NCBI GenBank assembly: GCA_030427765.1
Contig: JAUICS010000122.1
Span: 1 to 5,508 of the forward strand
Direction: 5' to 3'
Source: Alphaproteobacteria bacterium
Lineage (GTDB): Bacteria > Pseudomonadota > Alphaproteobacteria > Micavibrionales > Micavibrionaceae
DNA: 5,508 nt
Made by a program: the position numbers and the translations under genes. Position 1 is the stretch's first letter; every line of letters starts with the position of its first letter. The notes below the pieces were generated by a model that was not told the DNA's origin, ran no database searches, and saw nothing but the letters and a program-made list of their open reading frames with translations. Positions 1-5,508 of the stretch are shown piece by piece.

Positions 1-911
1 TGGTTGCGAAATATTGGTTTGAACAGATTGTACGTATTCCCTGCGAAATTGATATTGCATCCGAATTCCGGTACCGCGAAGCCCCATTGCCGAAAGACGG
101 CGTGGCCATTTTTGTATCACAAAGCGGCGAAACGCTTGATACGCTGGAGGCCCTTCGGTACTGCAAACGGGAAGGGCAAAAAATCCTCTCTATCGTCAAT
201 ACGATTGAAAGCACGATTGAACGTGAATCGGACTTTGTCATGCACACATTGGCCGGACCGGAAATTGGTGTGGCCTCTACTAAGGCGTTTACAACCCAGC
301 TTACGACTTTGGCATGTCTGGCACTGGCCATGAGTGTGAAGAAAGGCGTTATTGATGCCCAGACAGAAAAAGAATATGCGCAGGCTCTGCGCCATGTACC
401 GCAAGTGGCGGCGGAGGCGCTAGAGCATGATGAGAATATCAAGGCCATCGCGCGTGATATTTTCGAGGTAAAGGACACGCTATATTTCGGGCGCGGTTCA
501 CTGTATCCGCTTGCACTGGAAGGGGCGCTTAAGATAAAGGAAATTTCGTATAGACATGCCGAGGGGTATGCCGCCGGCGAAATGAAACATGGTCCGATTG
601 CTTTGATAGATGAAAATGTTCCGGTTGTGTCGATTGCTCCGTCGAATTCATCGTTGTTTGACAAAATGGTGTCGAATATTCAGGAAACAGTGGCGCGGGG
701 CGGGCTTATCCTGCTTCTGACCGATGATGAAGGCGCAAAGATTTTGGAAGAACAAAGTGAATGGATTATCGCTATGGGCCCTGTTCATCCGTTTGTTGCG
801 CCGATCCTGTATGCCATTCCGGTACAGCTTCTGGCCTATCATGTTGCGGTGGCAAAGGGGACGGATGTGGACCAGCCGCGTAACCTTGCAAAATCTGTTA
901 CCGTTGAATAG
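1..911 (+). CDS. glmS: Glutamine--fructose-6-phosphate aminotransferase (isomerizing), C-terminal half, 5'-truncated by window edge
   Basis: GlmS makes glucosamine-6-phosphate from fructose-6-phosphate and glutamine in the cytoplasm, the first committed step towards UDP-GlcNAc, peptidoglycan and LPS. The reading frame is open from base 3 and gives about 302 residues, roughly the second half of the usual ~609. Both SIS (sugar isomerase) domains are visible. The first has SQSGET at bases 117-134, the sugar-phosphate-binding loop, followed by GVASTKAFTTQL. The second has GRGSLYPLALEGALKIKEIS and GEMKHGP. The Glu of KEISY and the His of KHGP match the E. coli isomerase residues Glu488 and His504. 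The protein ends in the near-invariant DQPRNLAKSVTVE, which includes the catalytic Lys of LAKS, so the 3' end is complete. The N-terminal glutaminase domain with its catalytic Cys lies outside the window. No frameshift is seen. Family identity is very secure. Its promoter cannot be seen, and no terminator follows it. Confidence 0.97.
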   Translation, partial: VAKYWFEQIVRIPCEIDIASEFRYREAPLPKDGVAIFVSQSGETLDTLEALRYCKREGQKILSIVNTIESTIERESDFVMHTLAGPEIGVASTKAFTTQLTTLACLALAMSVKKGVIDAQTEKEYAQALRHVPQVAAEALEHDENIKAIARDIFEVKDTLYFGRGSLYPLALEGALKIKEISYRHAEGYAAGEMKHGPIALIDENVPVVSIAPSNSSLFDKMVSNIQETVARGGLILLLTDDEGAKILEEQSEWIIAMGPVHPFVAPILYAIPVQLLAYHVAVAKGTDVDQPRNLAKSVTVE

Positions 912-952
912 TTTGATTGTTGATATTTAGACTTTGTTTACATAATTTATTG

Positions 953-961
953 TGGTATAAC
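953..961 (+). promoter_or_regulatory. Extended -10 promoter motif of the SecA-like gene, possibly giving a leaderless transcript
   Basis: TGGTATAAC fits the extended -10 form TGnTATAAT with one mismatch. A weak -35-like TTGTTT lies at 934-939 with a 16-base spacer. Initiation usually falls about 7 bases beyond the -10 box, here around 968-970, which is the ATG itself. No Shine-Dalgarno sequence is visible between this box and the ATG. This is motif matching only, and AT-rich spacers give chance hits. Confidence 0.45.
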
Positions 962-969
962 GCAATATT

Positions 970-3723
970 ATGATTTTGAAGCCTATATTCACATATTTTG
1001 CCGGTATCTGGCAAAAGCTGGGGCAGCATTATCTTTCCGATCCAGAAATGGTTGCGGAACGTTATGCAGAAAATATTCATGACATCAATGCATTAAGAGA
1101 TACATTGTCCAGTCAGGATGATGATACCTTTTTTCAGGAGGTTCAGGAAAAATCCGCGATTTGGCGCGCGACCCTCACGGAAACGGATGAAAATGACACG
1201 GATGAAAACGATATGGGACTTCGTAATGAAATCCTTGCATATGCCTGTGAAACCATTCGACGTAAACTCAATATCAATCCCTATGATGTTCAGCTTCAGG
1301 CTGCGTTAAGTCTTGATGATGGCCGTATGTGTGATCAGGGAACCGGTGAGGGAAAAACGGTTGTCGGGGTTCTGGCAGCGGTTTTGAACGCTTATGCCGG
1401 AAAAGGCGTTCATATTGCTACTGTGAATGATTATCTGGTGCAACGGGATATTGAGGAAATGCATCCTGTATATACAGGCATGGGGTTATCCGTAGGCATG
1501 ATCGTGAGTGATATGCCGCCACGTAACAGGGCACAGGCGTATAATTGCGATGTAACGTACGGAACGATTTCACAATTCGGTTTTGACTATCTGAAAACGC
1601 GTCTGAATTACGGCAATGACGATCCGGTTCAACCCCGTGAACCGAATTTCCTGATTTTGGATGAGGCTGACCAAATTCTTATTGATGATGGGACGACACC
1701 GCTGATCATATCAAATCGCCACGGCGGTGTTGAGGCCGATGAAGAACGAAATATTATCTTCGCAAACGACATTATTAAAACGATAAGGCAGAAAGCGTCA
1801 TCCGAAAATGAAGATGAAAAATACTTTGATGTGGATTTGCAGTCACGGCAAGTCACGTTGACGGATGAGGGACAAAATCTTTTTGAGGAAATATATAGGG
1901 CATCCCTGCCGGATGATCAGAATAGTGACGAGAATTTTGATATCAATTCCATGAATGATTTCCTGAGTGTTTATATCAAACCTGCGTTGATGGCGCATTT
2001 TTTGTTTGACCGTAATAAGGACTATGCCGTTTTACCGCAGGATGACGGTGTAACAGATTCAATCGTATTGATTGATAAGCAAACAAAACGGAAAATGCCA
2101 GGTAGAAGTTACAATAACGGTTTACAGCAGGCATTACAGGCTAAAGAAAATGTCAAAATTTTGGCCGAAACCGAGCAACAGGATAAAATTTCCATACAAT
2201 ATTACTGCTCAAAATACCGAAATGTTGTCGGGATGAGTGGCAGTATGGCAGAGGCCGCGAAAGAAATTTATGAGGTTTTTGGTGTTGAAACAAACGTGAT
2301 TGGCCGTAATAAGCCGAGTGCCGTTCTCGAATGCGACGACAAATTCGTACTCGATCAGTCCACGCAAATTGATACACTTAAAACTCAAATTATCGAGGAT
2401 TTGAAAGCGGGTCGTCCGGTTTTGGTTGGTGCTGCGGATGATGCGACGGCGAAGGCAATATTTGAAATAATAAAGAATGATGATGATATTCTTACAATTA
2501 TTTCCGAAAATGATTATCCAAAACCCGATATTTTATGCATTGATACAACACACCGCGAGACGGAAATAGTTGAAAATGCGGGTTTGCCGGGTGCCATAAC
2601 AATCTCGACACCAATGGCAGGACGCGGAACGGATATAAAACTCGGCGGTAAGGATAGGTCTGCATATGACCAGGTATGTGATGCCGGTGGATTGAGCCTG
2701 TATGTTTTTGGAACATTGGATACACGGTCGGAAAAACAGCTTCGTGGACGCTGTGGTCGTCAGGGTGAACCGGGCCGGACCATGGCGATAAGGTCATGCG
2801 ATGACGGGTTATTTATACGCATGAATTTGCGCGACAGAATGATTGGGTTATTGAAACGTCTTGGTATGGACAAGGACGAAGTCATTGACGATCCGATGAT
2901 CACGAAAAGTATGCGTTATGCCCTGAAGCGTGCCGAAAATTTCGATATGGATGCACGTGTGCACACTATTAAATACGGTAATGTCGAGGGCGAAAACGAC
3001 GACCGCTTCATGAAGATGGCACAGCGCGTATTTGAATCCGATTTTGACATGGAAGATTGTGAGGATCTTCAAGACTATATGTTCTTGATATTTGAAAATC
3101 TGGTGAGTGATATTATCACACGACATTTCCCTCAGGATGGGCGCAGCATTTTTGACGATGAAATCGACGGTGTCTTGGAGGAGGTTAACGCTCTGACACG
3201 TTTCCAAATCCACAAAAATGATATCATGTCCGATGAAGACCGCCTGACCCGTGAAGATTTGTTCGACCGCATTCTGGATGTTGCCGACGAAATCTGGAAA
3301 GAGCGTCATGAAGTGGTTACAGGTTTTGACATGCAGATTAACCCGCGCCAACGGAGTTTTGTTATCGAGCAGATACAAAGAGCTCGCCTAGAATACGGCA
3401 ACGCTATGACGTTTCTACGTGAAAGCCGGGGGATGGAGCAGATGAATAGTGAATTCCGTGATCATATGAGTTTTTTCCAGTTTCAGGCAAAAATATTGTT
3501 TGATAAACAGCTTGATAAACTCAGGCACTCAATTGTGCGTGGTATATTGGTTGGATACGATATTAGCATACGACAACAAAAGGCTATGGCAGAGACCTCG
3601 ATTGTCGCGGCGCAAAGAATGGCGGAAGATCTTGGACGTGTCCTTGATAGGGACGGACCTCGAAAAACCCATTCTGATTCTATCCAACAAGAAGCTGTAA
3701 CGGATCCGTTGCAGCCTGCATAA
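970..3723 (+). CDS. Divergent SecA-family preprotein translocase ATPase (SecA paralogue), no C-terminal zinc-binding domain
   Basis: SecA proteins are cytoplasmic, membrane-associated ATPases that push preproteins through SecYEG. This 917-residue protein (E. coli SecA has 901) keeps the SecA order. NBD1 has the Q motif DVQLQAAL near 106-113, Walker A GTGEGKT at 124-130, TVNDYLVQRD at 151-160, TYGT at 196-199 and GFDYL at 204-208. Its Walker B is LILDEAD at 228-234, followed by ILIDDGTTPLIIS. A preprotein-cross-linking region lies at about 250-410, with RNKDYAV and MPGRSYNNGLQQALQAKENV. NBD2 has GMSGS at 421-425, MAGRGTDIKLGG at 549-560 and QLRGRCGRQG at 590-599. Beyond about 650 the scaffold and wing regions are only weakly SecA-like, and the LWKEHL-type finger signature is missing. 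There is no cysteine-rich SEC-C tail. The start is the first ATG after an in-frame stop at 958-960, and its MILKPIFTYF opening resembles SecA N-termini. No Shine-Dalgarno is visible. The gene lies 58 bases after glmS. It is probably an accessory SecA rather than the housekeeping one, so secA is not assigned as symbol. Confidence 0.9.
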   Translation: MILKPIFTYFAGIWQKLGQHYLSDPEMVAERYAENIHDINALRDTLSSQDDDTFFQEVQEKSAIWRATLTETDENDTDENDMGLRNEILAYACETIRRKLNINPYDVQLQAALSLDDGRMCDQGTGEGKTVVGVLAAVLNAYAGKGVHIATVNDYLVQRDIEEMHPVYTGMGLSVGMIVSDMPPRNRAQAYNCDVTYGTISQFGFDYLKTRLNYGNDDPVQPREPNFLILDEADQILIDDGTTPLIISNRHGGVEADEERNIIFANDIIKTIRQKASSENEDEKYFDVDLQSRQVTLTDEGQNLFEEIYRASLPDDQNSDENFDINSMNDFLSVYIKPALMAHFLFDRNKDYAVLPQDDGVTDSIVLIDKQTKRKMPGRSYNNGLQQALQAKENVKILAETEQQDKISIQYYCSKYRNVVGMSGSMAEAAKEIYEVFGVETNVIGRNKPSAVLECDDKFVLDQSTQIDTLKTQIIEDLKAGRPVLVGAADDATAKAIFEIIKNDDDILTIISENDYPKPDILCIDTTHRETEIVENAGLPGAITISTPMAGRGTDIKLGGKDRSAYDQVCDAGGLSLYVFGTLDTRSEKQLRGRCGRQGEPGRTMAIRSCDDGLFIRMNLRDRMIGLLKRLGMDKDEVIDDPMITKSMRYALKRAENFDMDARVHTIKYGNVEGENDDRFMKMAQRVFESDFDMEDCEDLQDYMFLIFENLVSDIITRHFPQDGRSIFDDEIDGVLEEVNALTRFQIHKNDIMSDEDRLTREDLFDRILDVADEIWKERHEVVTGFDMQINPRQRSFVIEQIQRARLEYGNAMTFLRESRGMEQMNSEFRDHMSFFQFQAKILFDKQLDKLRHSIVRGILVGYDISIRQQKAMAETSIVAAQRMAEDLGRVLDRDGPRKTHSDSIQQEAVTDPLQPA
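1183..1212 (+). repeat. In-frame 15-base tandem duplication encoding TDEND twice
   Basis: Two adjacent 15-base units, ACGGATGAAAATGAC at 1183-1197 and ACGGATGAAAACGAT at 1198-1212, match at 13 of 15 positions. Both differences are synonymous (AAT/AAC, GAC/GAT). They encode TDEND-TDEND, residues 72-81 of the SecA-like protein. This is an acidic, probably flexible stretch between the N-terminal helices and the Q motif. The pattern fits a local slippage duplication that has since drifted at silent sites. Confidence 0.85.
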
Positions 3724-3739
3724 ATAAATAACCGGCATA

Positions 3740-3768
3740 TTGGTAAAAATTCCTTTTTGGCATATTAT
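3740..3768 (+). promoter_or_regulatory. Candidate sigma70-type promoter for the lemA-DUF3137 unit
   Basis: TTGGTA at 3740-3745 (4 of 6 to the -35 consensus) and TATTAT at 3763-3768 (5 of 6 to the -10 consensus) are separated by exactly 17 bases. Initiation would fall near 3775, giving a leader of about 60 bases before the LemA start at 3839. The octamer GGCATATT occurs twice, at 3734-3741 and 3759-3766, overlapping the edge of each box. It could be an operator-like direct repeat or chance. This is the only good promoter-like match seen in the 115-base gap. The call rests on motif matching only. Confidence 0.45.
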
Positions 3769-3827
3769 CTTAAAGTGGCTTTGAGATGGTTTCCCCAAAC
3801 TTCCGTATTTTTTACAAACGTTTTGAA

Positions 3828-3832
3828 AAGGA
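3828..3832 (+). promoter_or_regulatory. Shine-Dalgarno site of the LemA-family gene
   Basis: AAGGA lies 6 bases upstream of the ATG at 3839, within a purine stretch GAAAAGGA. It supports that ATG as the start. It stands out because neither the SecA-like gene nor the DUF3137 gene has a comparable site. Confidence 0.7.
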
Positions 3833-3838
3833 TTTTGT

Positions 3839-4408
3839 ATGAGCACTTCATTTATTATTATTCTCATTATTTGCGGTATTGGTTATTACCTTTACGTCTC
3901 GCTGGTTCAAAAGAAGAATAAGGCGAAAGAGGCTCTGTCAGGCATTGATGTGCAGCTTAAAAAACGGGCCGACCTTATTCCGAATATTTTGAAAATAGCC
4001 CAGAAGTTTATGGAGCATGAAAAGGAACTGCTTACGGATATTACCGAACTGCGCGCGCAGGTGACAAAGGACTATGACCGTGAACAGAAAGCGGAAGTCG
4101 AAGAACATTTGAAAGCCGCTGAAATGCTTGCCGGTAAAATGGGCAAATTGATGATCGCCGTTGAGGATTATCCCGACCTGAAATCCGACCAGACAATGGT
4201 ACAGGCCCAGCAGACATATAACGAGGTTGAAGAACATATTGCCGCATCCCGCCGTTTTTATAACTCCGCCGTAACGGAACTTAATAACGCCGTTGAAATT
4301 TTCCCAAGCAGCGTGATTGCGAAAATGATCAAGATTTCCGACATGCCGTTTTATGAGGCGGATGAGGCATCAAAAGCTCCGGTTGATGCGGACCAATATC
4401 TTAAGTAG
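3839..4408 (+). CDS. LemA family protein
   Basis: This 189-residue protein has the LemA family layout. A single N-terminal membrane helix spans about residues 4-22 (SFIIILIICGIGYYLYV and onwards). A mostly helical domain, probably coiled, follows, and its orientation relative to the membrane is not settled by the sequence. Family signatures are clear: GIDVQLKKRADLIPN at 35-49, HEKELL at 60-65, DYPDLK at 110-115, AASRRFYNSAV at 135-145 and FPSSVIAKMI at 155-164, then a PFYEADE segment at 170-176. The length is normal for the family and the gene looks intact. LemA proteins are widespread, and MamQ of magnetosomes belongs to the same family, but no general biochemical activity is established. 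The start at 3839 is supported by AAGGA 6 bases upstream. The gene is probably cotranscribed with the DUF3137 gene 13 bases downstream, a pairing seen in many bacteria. The family call is secure; the role is unknown. Confidence 0.93.
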   Translation: MSTSFIIILIICGIGYYLYVSLVQKKNKAKEALSGIDVQLKKRADLIPNILKIAQKFMEHEKELLTDITELRAQVTKDYDREQKAEVEEHLKAAEMLAGKMGKLMIAVEDYPDLKSDQTMVQAQQTYNEVEEHIAASRRFYNSAVTELNNAVEIFPSSVIAKMIKISDMPFYEADEASKAPVDADQYLK

Positions 4409-4421
4409 CTAAGTTATATCC

Positions 4422-5435
4422 ATGTCAAAATATAACGTGTCATTGGAGACGGTTCGCGTAGCGGATGGGAGCACACGTTCATTCATTGAATACAAACAAA
4501 CCTACATTGATCCGCATGTAAATGAGTTTGAAAAGAACCGCCTAGCACTTAAATCAAAAGTGAAAATGGCATTTGTGCCGCTAACTATCGTCGGTGGTGC
4601 CATTGCGCTTATATTCCTGTATTTATTGATTTTTCTTGAAAATAATGCTGCGGAAACAAAGGACGATCCCTATGTTTTTACTATCATTGGCTGCGTGATA
4701 ATATTGATCGCGGCGGGTGGATATATTCAATATCACACCAACAAATTCCGGCTTAAGATTAAAGATACAATTTTTCCACGCATATTTGCCTTCTTTGGTG
4801 ATGGGTTTTCGTACAAAAGCACCAGCAATTTTTCCGCACGCACATTGCGCCACACGGAAATTATTCCCGATTTTGATAGGGAAAAATATGAGGATGACAT
4901 TAATGGGCATTATAAAGGTGTTGATATTGAAATAGTTGATGCCCATTTACGCAAATGGAAGAACAGCGGGAAGAAACGCAAACTCAAAACCGTGTTTAAG
5001 GGCCTGATTATAACCTTTCAAATGCATAAATCTTTCAAGGGGCAAACCGTTATCACTAAGGACTCAGGCGGTTTAGGAAATTGGTTGCGTGGCAAACTTT
5101 CCAAATACGATACGGTACGGCTTGAGGACCCAAAATTCGAGAAGATATTCGAGGTGTTTTCATCCGATCAGGTTGAGGCACGTTACCTTCTGACAACGGC
5201 ATTTATGGAGCGTCTTTTGAAACTGTCCGATACGTTTGGATCGAACTCCATACAATGCTGCTTCCATGGACAAAACTTGCTGATTACGCTGTCAACGTAT
5301 AAGAATTTCTTTGAACCGAAATCAGTATACAGCAAGCTGGATTTCAATGATGATTGCCGCAGTATTATCGCCGAAATGTCTCAGATATTTGATATGATCG
5401 ACACGCTTAAACTCAACCAGAATATCGGGCTTTAG
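4422..5435 (+). CDS. DUF3137 domain membrane protein
   Basis: This 337-residue protein has a short N-terminal soluble part and two closely spaced membrane helices at about 48-72 (FVPLTIVGGAIALIFLYLL core) and 84-103 (YVFTIIGCVIILIAAGGYI). A long soluble domain follows. Two helices place both ends on the same side of the membrane, probably the cytoplasm. The DUF3137 signature is clear in RLEDPKFEKIFEVFSSDQ at 233-250, continuing VEARYLLTTAFMERLL to 266. A basic patch, RKWKNSGKKRKLK, lies at 177-189. The gene begins 13 bases after the LemA stop and has no visible Shine-Dalgarno site, so translational coupling to the LemA gene is likely. DUF3137 genes often sit directly beside lemA genes, which supports both calls. 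No enzymatic motif is recognised and the function is unknown. The stop overlaps a convergent gene by 4 bases. Confidence 0.88.
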   Translation: MSKYNVSLETVRVADGSTRSFIEYKQTYIDPHVNEFEKNRLALKSKVKMAFVPLTIVGGAIALIFLYLLIFLENNAAETKDDPYVFTIIGCVIILIAAGGYIQYHTNKFRLKIKDTIFPRIFAFFGDGFSYKSTSNFSARTLRHTEIIPDFDREKYEDDINGHYKGVDIEIVDAHLRKWKNSGKKRKLKTVFKGLIITFQMHKSFKGQTVITKDSGGLGNWLRGKLSKYDTVRLEDPKFEKIFEVFSSDQVEARYLLTTAFMERLLKLSDTFGSNSIQCCFHGQNLLITLSTYKNFFEPKSVYSKLDFNDDCRSIIAEMSQIFDMIDTLKLNQNIGL

Positions 5436-5508
5436 GTGTCTAAAATGGCCTTGGCGAGTGCTTGGCCGGATAGGTAAGCACTCTCGACACCGTCATAATT
5501 ATCGCCGC
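5432..5508 (-). CDS. C-terminal end of a probable FAD-dependent oxidoreductase (partial)
   Basis: Read on the minus strand from base 5506, an open frame gives GDNYDGVESAYLSGQALAKA followed by ILDT and a TAA stop at 5434-5432. The pattern of GD, a short gap, a V-E-x-A helix start and then SGxxxA is typical of the C-terminus of FAD-dependent oxidoreductases such as amine-oxidase, desaturase or renalase-like proteins. In these families the GD aspartate contacts the flavin ribityl chain. Only 24 residues are visible, so the subfamily cannot be named. The rest of the gene lies beyond the right edge. It is transcribed towards the DUF3137 gene, and the two stop codons overlap within 4 bases. Confidence 0.6.
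   Translation of the reverse strand, partial: GDNYDGVESAYLSGQALAKAILDT
5456..5483. other. Inverted repeat with 8-bp perfect stem, possible hairpin
   Basis: GAGTGCTT at 5456-5463 and its exact reverse complement AAGCACTC at 5476-5483 flank a 12-base spacer, so either strand could fold a hairpin. It starts 20 bases past the DUF3137 stop, where a terminator for that unit might be expected. No T-run follows on the plus strand, so it does not look like a standard intrinsic terminator. It lies inside the coding end of the minus-strand gene, which constrains its sequence. Confidence 0.5.

Noticed and set aside
4..333. 109-codon plus-strand frame at the left edge
   Set aside because: It overlaps glmS in another frame. 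The glmS frame carries the conserved SIS-domain motifs, and this one gives a low-complexity, motif-free peptide.
912..969. Search for a terminator after glmS
   Set aside because: No GC-rich inverted repeat with a T-run is present in the 58-base gap, so read-through from glmS into the SecA-like gene cannot be excluded.
1657..1683. Possibility that the large protein is a DEAD-box RNA helicase because its Walker B reads DEAD
   Set aside because: The flanking ILIDDGTTPLIIS, TVNDYLVQRD, GFDYLK, the cross-linking-domain motifs and MAGRGTDIKLGG are SecA-specific, not helicase motifs.
2848..3378. 176-codon open frame on the minus strand inside the SecA-like gene
   Set aside because: It lies wholly opposite a clear SecA-family coding frame and its translation shows no recognisable domain. 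It is an antisense shadow.
3816..3823. AAACGTTT palindrome just upstream of the LemA Shine-Dalgarno site
   Set aside because: It is only an 8-base AT-rich palindrome in an AT-rich leader, with no second copy and no T-run or loop to suggest a terminator.
3529..3867. 112-codon minus-strand frame spanning the gap between the SecA-like and LemA genes
   Set aside because: It covers the promoter and Shine-Dalgarno region of the LemA gene and the ends of two real genes. No family features are seen.

Overview
The window reads as a bacterial chromosome segment of moderate GC, probably from an alphaproteobacterium. That placement is an inference from the style of the GlmS C-terminal half (KEISYRHAEGYAAGEMKHGP, the APSNSSLFDKMVSNIQE stretch, DQPRNLAKSVTVE end) and from the LemA/DUF3137 pair. 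The sequence does not allow a genus-level call.

Layout, left to right. (1) Bases 1-911 hold the 3' half of glmS (glucosamine-6-phosphate synthase), covering the two sugar-isomerase domains and cut by the window's left edge. (2) After a 58-base gap with no visible terminator lies a 917-residue, strongly divergent SecA-family ATPase (970-3723). Its motor motifs are intact, but its C-terminal half is heavily diverged and it has no zinc-binding tail. Its ATG follows an extended -10 promoter motif so closely that the mRNA may be leaderless. (3) A 115-base gap (3724-3838) carries a plausible sigma70-type promoter and a Shine-Dalgarno site. (4) A two-gene unit follows: a LemA-family membrane protein (3839-4408) and, 13 bases later, a DUF3137 membrane protein (4422-5435). 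(5) On the minus strand, the last 24 codons of a convergent gene overlap the DUF3137 stop by 4 bases. They look like the C-terminus of an FAD-dependent oxidoreductase.

How the parts may fit together. GlmS is housekeeping and makes the amino-sugar precursor of peptidoglycan and LPS. LemA plus DUF3137 is a recurrent bacterial membrane-protein pair of unknown role. The unusual element is the SecA-like ATPase beside them. It keeps the Q motif, Walker A, Walker B, preprotein-cross-linking region and NBD2 arginine motifs, but has lost the signature residues of the SecY-contacting C-terminal region. It is probably an accessory SecA paralogue rather than the housekeeping SecA. A working link between it and the LemA/DUF3137 proteins is suggested only by adjacency and shared orientation. 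No RNA genes, CRISPR arrays, insertion sequences or attachment sites were seen.
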